The position numbers and the translations under genes are program-made. DNA of 64,000 bases from Chryseobacterium sp. MA9 (GTDB lineage: Bacteria; Bacteroidota; Bacteroidia; Flavobacteriales; Weeksellaceae), in contig NZ_CP075170.1 in NCBI RefSeq assembly GCF_024399315.1, positions 1,550,001 to 1,614,000 on the forward strand. Direction: 5' to 3'. Positions 1-8,202 of this stretch are shown here, piece by piece; within the stretch, counting starts at the first letter, position 1; each line of letters opens with the position of its first letter. A model generated the notes under the pieces. The model made no database searches. It was not told where the DNA came from and saw only the letters and a list, made by a program, of their open reading frames with translations.

Positions 1-84
1 TTTAAATCAATAATAGCAAATGCTATTTCACAACATGATTTACAGAAAATCGAATGGAATAATTTTTATCGCTTTCTCAAAAAA

Positions 85-183
85 CTATCCCGGAACCTCT
101 TCTGTCTGAATATAGACAGGAAAATCAGCTCCGCTTTTTACTTTCTGATGCTCGGTTTTAATGTCTTCAATTGTAAATTTCAT
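85..183 (-). pseudogene. DUF1398-like remnant, internally deleted
   Basis: This 32-codon frame begins MKFTIEDIKTEHQKVKSG and continues ADFPVYIQ, which from memory matches the N-terminus of the ~130-aa DUF1398 family. It then jumps to TEEVPG and stops. That ending resembles the family's C-terminal '(V)EE(I/V)P', so an internal deletion is the likely history (inference). No family sequence follows between 85 and 1. It lies downstream of, and in line with, the leftward cluster 352–3111. A short functional peptide cannot be excluded. Confidence 0.5.
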
Positions 184-351
184 CATTTTATATTTTTTGT
201 GTTAAGTGTAAATCTTCTATCATTTTATTATTCTGATATACTCCTTCCATCAAATTTAAAAATTTTTGGGATGCAAATATATATCAAATAAAAAACCGGC
301 AATTGCATTGCCGGTAAGTTCTAACTATATTTCAAATACAAAATATTAATT

Positions 352-801
352 TTATGGATGTTGCTGCATTTTAGCAGGATCATCATAGTTTACCATCCAG
401 TTGATCCCGAATTTATCACTAAACATTCCGAAATAAGCTCCCCAGAAAGTATCCGCCATTGGCATTGTTACCTGTCCTCCTGCAGAAAGACCACCGAATA
501 ATTTGTCGGCTTCTTCTTTAGATTCTGCATTGATAGAAATAGAGAAATTGTTCCCTGCTTTGAAATTGGAAGACCACTCTCCTCCTGTATCGCTTCCCAT
601 CAATATTGTTTCTTTAGAGATCGGAAGTGAAACATGCATGATTTTGTTTTTGTCTTCTTCAGGAGTTTCTTTTCCTTCTATTGGAGGCATTTCTCCAAAT
701 GTTCCGATGTAAGGGTATTCTCCTCCGAAAACAGATTTATAGAAATCGAATGCCTCTTTGCAATTTCCATTGAATGTCAGGTAAACGTTTACTGTTGCCA
801 T
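352..801 (-). CDS. VOC family protein, PhnB-like
   Basis: A 149-aa cytosolic protein of the vicinal-oxygen-chelate/glyoxalase fold, PhnB/3-demethylubiquinone methyltransferase-like branch. The N-terminus MATVNVYLTFNGNCKEAFDF with the following YKSVFGG is the family opening (betaalphabetabetabeta unit with 'A..FY..vFGg'). The second half, DTFWGAYFGMFSDKFGINWM, is the diagnostic PhnB C-terminus ('W G …f..D.fG..W.v'). Length is normal. The family covers many small-molecule reactions, so the substrate is unknown. It is the last intact gene of a run of same-strand genes, 37 bp after the SRPBCC gene, and is probably co-transcribed with them. Confidence 0.88.
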   Translation of the reverse strand: MATVNVYLTFNGNCKEAFDFYKSVFGGEYPYIGTFGEMPPIEGKETPEEDKNKIMHVSLPISKETILMGSDTGGEWSSNFKAGNNFSISINAESKEEADKLFGGLSAGGQVTMPMADTFWGAYFGMFSDKFGINWMVNYDDPAKMQQHP

Positions 802-838
802 AATTGTCTTGTTTTTTTAAGTTGAGTTTGTATTTTTA

Positions 839-1384
839 TTAAGGTCTTTCAGATAAAGCTTTTAATCTTGAAAGCCCTTTCTGATAGTCTTTTCCGATAG
901 CATCTTCCATGTTCATAAATAGTTTCATCAAAGTAAACGGATAAGGGATCTGTGATGTAAATCCCCATGTTGCCTTACTTCCGTTTCCTTCCGGAACTAC
1001 TGTTACATAAGCGTTTGCTTCACTTTCATATGGAGTAAGAAATTTGATTTCCGTATCAATTCTTTTACCTGCTTCATCTACTTTTTTCAATTCCTGACAA
1101 CCTTTTCCTGCATTTTCATTTTTACTGTCCCAGCAAACTTTTTCTCCTGGCTGCCCCGTTGTGCCTGTCCAGTCTTTTTTCATACTAGGATCAAGGTCAT
1201 TCCATGGGCTCCATTGATCCATTGCTTTTAAAGTATTGGTATTTTGCCATACTTTTTCTACTGGTGCATTGATAGAAATCGTTTTTTCATATTTGCAATC
1301 TCCTGAAATAAAAGCAGCCACCACTAACAAAATGATTAGTAGTGCAACTAAGAATAAAATAATTCTTTTAAATATTCTCATCAT
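839..1384 (-). CDS. SRPBCC family protein with N-terminal membrane anchor
   Basis: A 181-aa protein with a hydrophobic segment at residues ~8–28, then a START/polyketide-cyclase-like (SRPBCC) domain starting 'YEKTISINAPVEKVW' (INAPxEkVW is the usual first strand). It includes 'WSPWNDLDP' and ends in a long C-terminal helix. This fold binds hydrophobic ligands; no ligand can be named. The anchor would place the domain at the membrane. Neighbours are VOC genes on both sides, spaced 37 and 15 bp, suggesting one operon. Confidence 0.85.
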   Translation of the reverse strand: MMRIFKRIILFLVALLIILLVVAAFISGDCKYEKTISINAPVEKVWQNTNTLKAMDQWSPWNDLDPSMKKDWTGTTGQPGEKVCWDSKNENAGKGCQELKKVDEAGKRIDTEIKFLTPYESEANAYVTVVPEGNGSKATWGFTSQIPYPFTLMKLFMNMEDAIGKDYQKGLSRLKALSERP

Positions 1385-1399
1385 AAATGTTTTTAATTA

Positions 1400-1771
1400 T
1401 TATCTGTGCTGATCTATAAGAATCATATTTCCATCGGGATCTTTCAGGTAAATATGTTCAGGTCCCGAAGTTGTTTCATCAGCTTCTTTTCCGATTTCAA
1501 CTCCGCTTTCTTTTAATCTTTTCTGAATTTCACGCACATCTTCAAAAGATTCAAGATTCTGTGCATTTTCATCCCATCCCGGATTGAAAGTAAGCATATT
1601 TCCATCAAACATTGCCTGAAAAAGTCCTATCAGTGTAGAACCGTTTTTCATGATCAGGTAGTTACTTTCTGTAGTTCCTGCCATGGTTGTAAAGCCAAGT
1701 TTCTCATAAAAGTCCCTGGATTTCTGAAGGTCTTTTACACTTAAGCTGATTGAAAATGCTCCTAATTTCAT
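1400..1771 (-). CDS. VOC family protein, glyoxalase/bleomycin-resistance type
   Basis: A 123-aa single-module VOC protein. It opens with 'FSISLSVKDLQKSRDFYEKL' followed by GF, the classical first betaalphabeta element, and closes with HIYLKDPDGNMILIDQH, where 'DPDGN.i.i' is the usual end of the second metal-site strand. Role is unknown beyond a small-molecule enzyme or binder. Its start overlaps the stop of the upstream membrane-protein gene by 4 bp (ATGA), so the two are probably translationally coupled. Confidence 0.88.
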   Translation of the reverse strand: MKLGAFSISLSVKDLQKSRDFYEKLGFTTMAGTTESNYLIMKNGSTLIGLFQAMFDGNMLTFNPGWDENAQNLESFEDVREIQKRLKESGVEIGKEADETTSGPEHIYLKDPDGNMILIDQHR

Positions 1772-2172
1772 ATTTTCTTTGTTTTTAAAGCGAGTTTATG
1801 TCCTATGAAAACCAGTCCCCAAACGAAGATTCCTAAAATCCAGAACCAGATGGGAGTAGGTAAAGATACCATCATATAAATGGTCATCAGTAAAAAAATG
1901 ATTCCACAGATTACAGCTGATGTAGATTTTCCGTTGTTAGAAATTTTTGAGGCTGTAAATCCGGAAACAACCGCTGCTAAGGCATAAGCCAGAATGATAA
2001 AAAACAGTGCCATAAAAGGAGCATCACTAATATACATTTGCAGAGCTTTCATATCTCCGGCAGCAGCTTCTGCTGGAGGAGGATACAGATAATGTCCTAT
2101 TTTTTCCACTCCGGTAATACAGATGGAACCCACGATAAGCCCCACCAATACAGCTAATATTCTTCTCAGCAT
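1768..2172 (-). CDS. Small polytopic membrane protein
   Basis: A 134-aa protein with about four hydrophobic segments (roughly residues 5–25, 50–75, 83–103 and 108–125) and a soluble loop at 28–50 containing 'YPPPAEAAAGDMKALQ'. It resembles small uncharacterised Bacteroidota membrane proteins; I recognise no named family. Stop and start overlap by 4 bp with the downstream VOC gene, and only 2 bp separate it from the upstream gene, so it sits inside an operon. Confidence 0.75.
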   Translation of the reverse strand: MLRRILAVLVGLIVGSICITGVEKIGHYLYPPPAEAAAGDMKALQMYISDAPFMALFFIILAYALAAVVSGFTASKISNNGKSTSAVICGIIFLLMTIYMMVSLPTPIWFWILGIFVWGLVFIGHKLALKTKKI

Positions 2173-2174
2173 GA

Positions 2175-2645
2175 TTATTGGTTTTTTAAATGGGTCTTAA
2201 ACTCTATGGTTCCGTCATAGCTTCTCCAGTCTCCTATAAGTTCAATATACTGTCCTTCAATCTTTTCTGTTTTCTTATTCCACTTAAAATTATAGACAAA
2301 TCTTCCCTTAAAGAGCCCTGAATGTTTTCCTTTATTCTCTTCTGCCAACTCATATTCCCCAAACACAGTTCCCTGCTTCCGGGAATCTTTATATTTTGAA
2401 ATGGTAATCTTACCTTCAAATTTTGTGTAATTGGTATCCACAAGAGAATATCCTGAAACAAAATACTCCTGATCATTCTTTTTATTCTGTTCAGAAATAT
2501 TGATCTTAAGTTTCAGTTCCTGGCCTTTGTTTCCGATAGTACCCAGATAAGGTTTACTGTTGTTCAGCCAGGTATTTGAAATATCCGGCATCTGCCCCAA
2601 TACAAAATTGGCCGCCAGAAGGAAGAGTAATAAAAGTTTTTTCAT
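2175..2645 (-). CDS. Secreted hypothetical protein
   Basis: I place the start at 2645 because 'MKKLLLLFLLAANFVLGQ' is a clean Sec signal peptide. The longer frame to 2666 would add seven residues ahead of it and overlap the previous gene. The mature part (~140 aa) is beta-rich and charged, with 'GKITISKYKDSRKQGTVFGE' and a C-terminal 'GQYIELIGDWRSYDGTIEF'. It looks like a small periplasmic or surface beta protein. No family is recognised. It lies 10 bp after the DUF1569 gene in the same operon. Confidence 0.7.
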   Translation of the reverse strand: MKKLLLLFLLAANFVLGQMPDISNTWLNNSKPYLGTIGNKGQELKLKINISEQNKKNDQEYFVSGYSLVDTNYTKFEGKITISKYKDSRKQGTVFGEYELAEENKGKHSGLFKGRFVYNFKWNKKTEKIEGQYIELIGDWRSYDGTIEFKTHLKNQ

Positions 2646-2655
2646 ACAGTGAGTT

Positions 2656-3111
2656 TTAAACGCCAAATTGTGACAGATGATGGTTCAGATGTTTAGCAAA
2701 CATATTGTTCCACTCCTGAGCTTTTAATTTTCCGAAAGAAAAAGATTCTTTTCCATCAAAAGCGTCTGCCCCCAATTGCTGTGTTTTCTGAATAAAACCA
2801 ATCAGTCTTGTTTTTTCTTCGTGAAAGTTTTTTCTGGTAGTCACCAAAAATTGCGGAGCAGTAGGAGAATCTCTTGGATATGCTTTTTCTCCCACTACCT
2901 TAGGTTTCACAAAGGTTTTTAATATAAATTTTGCAATAGATCCCGGTTTTTTATGTTTTTCCGGCTCATAAATCATTTCATAAGTTATACAACAGTGTGC
3001 CAGCATCTGGTCTACCGTCATTTTACCCCATAAACCATGGGTGTCTTCTACCAATTTATTTATCCTATCAATATAATTTTGAGCATCTTTTGCATCAAAT
3101 ACATTTTCCAT
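2656..3111 (-). CDS. DUF1569 domain protein (DinB-like four-helix fold)
   Basis: 151 aa. 'WGKMTVDQMLAHCCITYEM' is the signature of DUF1569, with the His of 'mLaHc', followed by 'VVGEKAYPRDSPTAPQF' and a C-terminal 'KHLNHHLSQFGV', where the final His cluster is typical of DinB-like metal sites. The family is thought to adopt the DinB/YfiT metal-binding helical bundle; thiol-transfer roles are known for relatives, not for this protein. It is the first gene of the leftward cluster, so a promoter should lie just right of 3111. Confidence 0.85.
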   Translation of the reverse strand: MENVFDAKDAQNYIDRINKLVEDTHGLWGKMTVDQMLAHCCITYEMIYEPEKHKKPGSIAKFILKTFVKPKVVGEKAYPRDSPTAPQFLVTTRKNFHEEKTRLIGFIQKTQQLGADAFDGKESFSFGKLKAQEWNNMFAKHLNHHLSQFGV

Positions 3112-3487
3112 ATAATTTCTATTTTACTATGGACAAATATATTAGTTTTTTTGTTTGATTTAATCGTTGAGTGAAAAAATTGAAAGTTGTTAATTGTGGG
3201 ATTCGGGTTGCGGGGTTTCTGGATTATTGGTTGTGGGTTATGAGTTGCTAGTTGCTAGTTTTTTAGTTGCGGGCTTGTGATTAAGTGTAGGGATAAAGGT
3301 TAAGATATGGGACGCGTAATGTGGGTTTGAGGGTTTTCAGGTGATGAGAATATAGGGTTCAGATGATGTGATTTATTTTTTACTAATATTTTGAATTATT
3401 TAGCCTAAATACTGATAACTAAACATTTAACAAAAGTGACTAACCCGCAACTAAAAAACTAGCAACAAATCAATCAGCAACAAAAAA
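3112..3487. repeat. Intergenic region with 23-bp perfect inverted repeat
   Basis: 376 bp between the DUF1569 gene and the 3' end of the efflux permease gene. Positions 3251–3273 and 3444–3466 are perfect reverse complements (23 bp) separated by 170 bp. The left arm lies in G/T-rich sequence with a tandem 'GTTGCTA' at 3244–3257. No open frame of note is present between the arms. The arrangement suggests a small non-autonomous repeat or a dispersed Chryseobacterium-type intergenic element. Confidence 0.7.
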
Positions 3488-4696
3488 TTACTCACTATCC
3501 TCCTGAGAAGCACTCTCAACCACAATTTCCTGTGGCGCTGCTTTTCTGAAAATAAACCAAAGTTTGATCTTTAAAGCAATCCAGCCTATAACGGCATATA
3601 TTACTAAGAGGATACTTAAATGTTTCAGGTAAGGGAATGTAAGTTCTACGGAACCTTTCTGAATCAATAAGATTTTGAAAGCCTGTAAAAAGGGAGTTAA
3701 CGGAATAATATTGGCGATAAACTGAACGAAAGCAGGCATCGCACTCAATGGCCATGTAAAACCACTGATGATAAAGGCCGGTGAAGCAATAACCATAAGG
3801 ATCTGTGTCGCCTTCAAAGCATCCGGAATCAGGATACTGATAAATACACCTAAAAATGAAACTGATCCTACAAAAACTGCTGTCAGAAGAATAAAATTGA
3901 GTATTCCTTCCGGCATTGGAACTCTAAAAATCATGTGCATAAAGTAATAAATACCTACAATGAGAATAGAAAACACCCAGATAGGAATGACTTTAATAAG
4001 CATAGTTGGGAAAGCCCATTTTTTCATTTTCAGATATTCTTTTACAAAAGATCCTCTTTCAAATTCAGCTGCAAAGCTTACTGCCATCGCCAGCAGGATC
4101 ACCTGTTGCAATACCACCGCCAGCATCGCCGGCCACATAAAGATCAGATAATTTCCGGTAGTATTGAAAAGGGTAATATAATTGGCTTTGAAAGGTTCAT
4201 ATTGTGTAGCTGCCTTTGCGGCAGGCATTCCTGCTTTCTGAAGAGCTTTGATGGATGCTCCGGCAGAGAATGTTCCTATGGTCAGCTGAAGGGCCTTGGA
4301 GGCGAAATTTGCCGTTAAAACATTTCCGGTATTGATGTAAACATTCAGTTCGGGATATTTTTTCTGAAGCATATCTCCTTCAAATCTTGAGGGAATAATT
4401 ACTACAGCCGCCGCTTCATGCCTGATGACCTCATCTTTGATGCTCAGAGGTTCCTGCAGATATCTGATAATTTTGATGCTTTTATTATCATCCAGCATTT
4501 CAGTCAATTGGCTGGACAAAGGAGTATTGTCTCTGTCCACCACCAATACGGGAGTATTTTCAACTTTTCCGCTTTTGTAGACAAACCCCAGCAAGGTTGC
4601 ATAAAAGACCGGTGCCAAAAAGAACACTGTCCTTAAGGTAGAATTGCTGATAAAAAGTTTGAACTCACGTTTCAAAAGACGGAAAAATTCTTTCAT
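3488..4696 (-). CDS. ABC-2 type efflux permease
   Basis: A 402-aa inner-membrane permease of the ABC-2/YhhJ–YbhR type: one N-terminal membrane segment (~22–42), a long extracytoplasmic domain (~45–175, 'VLVVDRDNTPLSSQLTEML'), then about five C-terminal membrane segments from residue ~180, including the family motif region 'ASPAFIISGFTWPLSAMP'. It is the last gene of a TolC–HlyD–permease operon. In relatives this set plus an ATPase exports drugs or lipophilic compounds directly across both membranes. No ATP-binding subunit is encoded in this operon, so the motor must come from elsewhere or the system works differently. Confidence 0.88.
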   Translation of the reverse strand: MKEFFRLLKREFKLFISNSTLRTVFFLAPVFYATLLGFVYKSGKVENTPVLVVDRDNTPLSSQLTEMLDDNKSIKIIRYLQEPLSIKDEVIRHEAAAVVIIPSRFEGDMLQKKYPELNVYINTGNVLTANFASKALQLTIGTFSAGASIKALQKAGMPAAKAATQYEPFKANYITLFNTTGNYLIFMWPAMLAVVLQQVILLAMAVSFAAEFERGSFVKEYLKMKKWAFPTMLIKVIPIWVFSILIVGIYYFMHMIFRVPMPEGILNFILLTAVFVGSVSFLGVFISILIPDALKATQILMVIASPAFIISGFTWPLSAMPAFVQFIANIIPLTPFLQAFKILLIQKGSVELTFPYLKHLSILLVIYAVIGWIALKIKLWFIFRKAAPQEIVVESASQEDSE

Positions 4697-4762
4697 CTGT
4701 AGATTTTTATATGTTGAAGAACAAAATGAAACTCGATAGAAACTTCATCTGCTCTTTTCAAT

Positions 4763-5722
4763 TTATTTCAGGATGACATTGGCATTGACTAAAATACTTT
4801 TAGCTTTGTTCATGTCTTTAGGTTTTACTTTGATCTCATAAATAGCATCCTGCAATTGGTAATCAGGGTAAGCCGTTGTAATATCCGCATACTTTGTAAG
4901 CTGTTTGATGTATACAATATTTCCTGTGAGATTTTCTTTATTGTAAACGACCTGCATAGTAACCTCCTGCCCTTTTTTATATTTTGAAATGGCACTTTCC
5001 GGGATGGTAAATCTGAAATAAGTACTTTCCGGAATATATCCGTTAAACAGAGCGAAACCTGCTGTTGCCAATTCTCCGGTGTTTAAGCTGATGGTTTCTA
5101 TTTCCATATCGTTGGTGGCAATAATATATCTTTCGGAATAGGCTACATTGGCTTCCTGCAAAGCTCCTTTGGCCTGTGAAGCCTGTCCTGCTGCCATTTC
5201 TATTTTTTCAAAACGGGTTCCTCTGTTTACATCATCCAGTTCTGCCACTACAGCATCATATTGTGCCTTCGCACCCTGTAATTTGGCATAGATTTCATCA
5301 TGAGCTTGTGGAGACATTAAGCTGTCGCGGAACATATTATTTGCTCTTTTGTAAGATTTCTGGGCAAATTCATATTGTTCTTTCAAACCTTTATATTTGG
5401 CCTGAAGCTGTCTCAGCTGATCAGCTGTTGCTCCATTTTTTGCCATTTGTTCCTGAGCTGAAGCAGCATTTACTGCGCCTTGTGCCTGTGCTATTTTTGC
5501 AGAAACCTCCGGTACGTCTAGCTGTGCCAGGGTATCTCCTTTTTTCACGGTCTGCCCTTCGGAAACATATATTTTTAAAATTCTTCCGGTAACTTTTGGG
5601 GCAAAAGAGATCACATCCTTCTTGGTTTTTCCTTCGGGATCTTTGATCTTTTCATTTTTTTTGTCACAGCTCCCCAACAAAAACAGAGCAGCGAAGAGTA
5701 TAGATATATTTTTATGCATCAT
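4763..5722 (-). CDS. HlyD-family periplasmic adaptor lipoprotein
   Basis: 319 aa. The signal 'ISILFAALFLLGSC' has a lipobox (LGSC), so it is a membrane-anchored lipoprotein. Residues ~38–70 (VTGRILKIYVSEGQTVKKGD) form the lipoyl/barrel-sandwich hybrid half-motif, followed by a long helical hairpin (~75–190, rich in A, Q, K) and a C-terminal beta-barrel region. It bridges the inner-membrane pump and TolC. It lies between the outer-membrane channel gene (8 bp upstream) and the permease gene (66 bp downstream). Confidence 0.9.
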   Translation of the reverse strand: MMHKNISILFAALFLLGSCDKKNEKIKDPEGKTKKDVISFAPKVTGRILKIYVSEGQTVKKGDTLAQLDVPEVSAKIAQAQGAVNAASAQEQMAKNGATADQLRQLQAKYKGLKEQYEFAQKSYKRANNMFRDSLMSPQAHDEIYAKLQGAKAQYDAVVAELDDVNRGTRFEKIEMAAGQASQAKGALQEANVAYSERYIIATNDMEIETISLNTGELATAGFALFNGYIPESTYFRFTIPESAISKYKKGQEVTMQVVYNKENLTGNIVYIKQLTKYADITTAYPDYQLQDAIYEIKVKPKDMNKAKSILVNANVILK

Positions 5723-5730
5723 TTAAATTT

Positions 5731-7149
5731 TTAAGGGATTAAATAAAATTTGGTGATATCCAGCTCCTGGGTAGATCTCATCAGTTCTATTCCCGCTCTT
5801 CTCTGGTTGAAAATGGCATTTTGATATTCCAGTTCTGAAGCTTCAAGATCGTTTTCCGCATCAATAAGCTGTGAAGATTTGCTCATTCCGTATCGGAATT
5901 CTTTTTCTGCCTGTACAAGTGCATTTTTTGCGAGTTCTTTTTCTTTAGCTTTTAAGGTAATCTGCGCGGAAGCAATATCATAATTGGTCTGATTATTGGC
6001 CAGGTTCAGTGTCAGTTTTTTCAGGGCATCTTCTTTCTGGTTCTGCAGAACTTCTTTTCCAACTTTAGCTGTTTCTTCAGCATGTTTTCCTTCTTTGCCG
6101 TCAAAAATCTCCCATTTAAAACCTATTCCTGCCGTAATCAATGGAAATACGTTGATATTATTAGGTCGCCAGTCCAGTTTTTTCCCTTCATATCCAAGTA
6201 TTGGAACTGCAGGAATGACGTTTTCCGAGGATTTGATCCTATTTCCGTACAATCCGATATAATAGGCAGAAGCCATCAGCTGTACTTTAGGAATCATCCA
6301 CGTTCTTTCGGCTTTTATTTTATAGTCTGCAGCACTTATGCCGTGTTCCAGTGCACGGATTTCAGCTCTCTGTTCTATTCCTTTTTCTGCAGCCAGCAAT
6401 TCTACAGGAGATAATACGGGATCAATCATTCTGAGCCTTTCTCTGTCAATTCCTGTTAAAATATAAAGCTGGGTAAGAAGCAGTTCTTTCTTCCCTTCAT
6501 ATTCTACCATTTTAGCATTTAAAGTGGCCTGAGCCAGTTCGATTTTCTTATGATCATAAGGAGTAATCAAACCGTAACCTAGTGCTTTATCTGCTGTTTT
6601 TCTGTTGATATCAAGTCTTTTTTTGCTTTCATCCAGCACTTTTTTAGACTGGTGAATCAAAGCCAGTTGATCATACGCTTTAGAAATAGTAGCTATAACC
6701 TCATCTTTTGTTTTCTCCAAAAGGATATCTTCAGATTTCTTCTTTTCTTCAACAGCTTTCTTCATATACTTCACCTTTCCTCCTGAATACAGAAGCATTT
6801 TGGCATCTGCCTTGGCAATACCTGAAAATCCTGATACATTGAAGTTATTGTTAAAAGCTCCTTCCGGAATGTTGATAAATGGAGCGAGATTGATTTCCGG
6901 TGACGTAAGTCTTGCTGTTCCGTTGAGATAACCTGCTTTACCACTCAATTCCAGGGTAGGAAGAAAGATATCTTTCAGCTTGTGTTCGTCAAGATCGGTA
7001 AGTTTGTTTTGGGTGACCTGCATTTTGAGGTTCGAGTCCCGAACCATAGCACTATCCAGAAGTTCTTTAAAATCCGGCGCAGACTGTGCCCAGCCAAAAG
7101 CGGGGAAAGCAAAAAAACTAAACGTAAAAATCAATAAATTGTTTTTCAT
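5731..7149 (-). CDS. TolC family outer-membrane efflux channel
   Basis: 472 aa with signal peptide 'LLIFTFSFFAFPAFGWAQS'. It contains two outer-membrane-efflux repeats of alternating long helices and strands ('KDEVIATISKAYDQLALIHQ' in repeat 1; 'LNLANNQTNYDIASAQI' in repeat 2). It forms the trimeric outer-membrane duct of a tripartite pump. It is the first gene of the leftward operon TolC–HlyD–permease, so the promoter should lie between 7150 and 7500. Family assignment is secure; the transported compound is unknown. Confidence 0.9.
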   Translation of the reverse strand: MKNNLLIFTFSFFAFPAFGWAQSAPDFKELLDSAMVRDSNLKMQVTQNKLTDLDEHKLKDIFLPTLELSGKAGYLNGTARLTSPEINLAPFINIPEGAFNNNFNVSGFSGIAKADAKMLLYSGGKVKYMKKAVEEKKKSEDILLEKTKDEVIATISKAYDQLALIHQSKKVLDESKKRLDINRKTADKALGYGLITPYDHKKIELAQATLNAKMVEYEGKKELLLTQLYILTGIDRERLRMIDPVLSPVELLAAEKGIEQRAEIRALEHGISAADYKIKAERTWMIPKVQLMASAYYIGLYGNRIKSSENVIPAVPILGYEGKKLDWRPNNINVFPLITAGIGFKWEIFDGKEGKHAEETAKVGKEVLQNQKEDALKKLTLNLANNQTNYDIASAQITLKAKEKELAKNALVQAEKEFRYGMSKSSQLIDAENDLEASELEYQNAIFNQRRAGIELMRSTQELDITKFYLIP

Positions 7150-7501
7150 GGTTTATGTTTACAACAAATATAATGCAAAAAAAAGTAAAATCCTTAAAGA
7201 TAATTCTACAATATGGTGAATTTAAAGTAAGTTTAAAATGTGTTTAAGTTTAAAAGCTTATAAAATAAAGTTTTGCCAGATGCGTTTAAATGTTAATTAA
7301 AAACTAAAAAATGTTGAAAAAATATTTAACTCTACTTTTTCCGTTCCATTTTCATTGTATTTTTATTGGGAAATAAAGGGATGTAGGAATATTCTACCGG
7401 AAAAACATCACTTGCTGGTTTTTATTCCGATTCTAAATTTCGGAAACGGGATTCATATGGAATGACAAACGCCATGTTTAATCCCATCTACTACTGTAGA
7501 T
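7150..7501. other. Intergenic region upstream of the efflux operon
   Basis: AT-rich region with no supported gene. It must hold the promoter of the TolC–HlyD–permease operon. At 7450–7470 it contains GATTCATATGGAATGACAAA, nearly identical to the right arm of the inverted repeat at 44275–44292, so it may be half of a dispersed element. Confidence 0.6.
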
Positions 7502-7540
7502 AAAAAACGAAAACTCCCCACATCGCTGTGAAGAGTTTTC
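7502..7540 (-). terminator. Rho-independent terminator of the ecotin gene
   Basis: An 8-bp inverted repeat GAAAACTC (7509–7516) / GAGTTTTC (7533–7540). Read leftward, the hairpin is followed by TTTTTT. It lies 22 bp past the ecotin stop. Confidence 0.8.
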
Positions 7541-7562
7541 TGTATAATTATAATAAGCTGAT

Positions 7563-8051
7563 TTATCTTTGAACTGCTTTTTTCATGCCAGCATCGGGAC
7601 GTAAAATTCTGTAACGAACTTCGATATCTTTCGGTACATAGAATACCAATGGAAGTTTACTGTTGTATCTTACCGTTTCAGGCTTTAGGGTAACAAACTT
7701 TTTAGTCAGTTTTTTATCCATGCAGCCCATCAGGGTTCCGCCGGTTTCTCCTTTAGATTCTACTTCATAATAGTTGTAGCCCCATCCCTGAAGATCCTGA
7801 GTTTTCATTTCCCCCATCAGGAAATAGTTGTTACAGTCTAACATTTTTTCAGCTCCTACAAAAAGTTCAACTTTTAAATCGTTTTCGTTTTTTGCTACTG
7901 GAAGCTGAATATATACTTGTTTATATCCTTCTTTAGCTTTTGGGAACATTTCAATCTGTAGTTTTTCAAACTTTTCTGCTTTCTTTTGTGCGAAAGCATT
8001 TACTCCAGCCATCAATACCAATCCAGTAATTAAAGTTTTAGAAAATTTCAT
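7563..8051 (-). CDS. eco: Ecotin, periplasmic serine-protease inhibitor
   Basis: 162 aa from the start at 8051, chosen because it gives the signal peptide 'FSKTLITGLVLMAGVNAFAQ'; the longer frame to 8111 adds only an unlikely leader. Ecotin hallmarks are LKVELFVG, LDCNNYFLMG, LQGWGYNYYEVES, KKFVTLKPETVRYNSKLP and VRYRI. Cys73 and Cys110 match the ecotin disulfide. In the reactive loop (TLMGC), Leu107 aligns with the P1 Met84 of the E. coli protein in a hand alignment, which would alter protease preference. Ecotins form dimers that inhibit trypsin-fold proteases. It lies next to another protease-inhibitor-like gene (alpha-2-macroglobulin), but a terminator separates the two. Confidence 0.95.
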   Translation of the reverse strand: MKFSKTLITGLVLMAGVNAFAQKKAEKFEKLQIEMFPKAKEGYKQVYIQLPVAKNENDLKVELFVGAEKMLDCNNYFLMGEMKTQDLQGWGYNYYEVESKGETGGTLMGCMDKKLTKKFVTLKPETVRYNSKLPLVFYVPKDIEVRYRILRPDAGMKKAVQR

Positions 8052-8150
8052 CTTTATAATTTTTTTAATTTGTACTAATCTAATTCCAAAAACCATTCCA
8101 AAATTAAACAATTGTTTGGTTTTTCGATTTAATTCTATATTGAAAATCCA

Positions 8151-8189
8151 GAAACAAAAAACTGCAGTAAAAAAAATTACTACAGTTTT
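8151..8189 (-). terminator. Terminator after the alpha-2-macroglobulin gene
   Basis: Stem of 13 bp with one mismatch: 8158–8170 against 8177–8189, loop of 6. In the leftward transcript it is followed by a T-rich tract. It separates the large gene from ecotin, so the two are likely separate transcription units. Confidence 0.7.
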
Positions 8190-8202
8190 CTATGTTTATA
8201 AA

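Noticed and set aside
3251..3466. CRISPR-like repeats
   Set aside because: There are only two arms, inverted and not direct, with no regular spacers.
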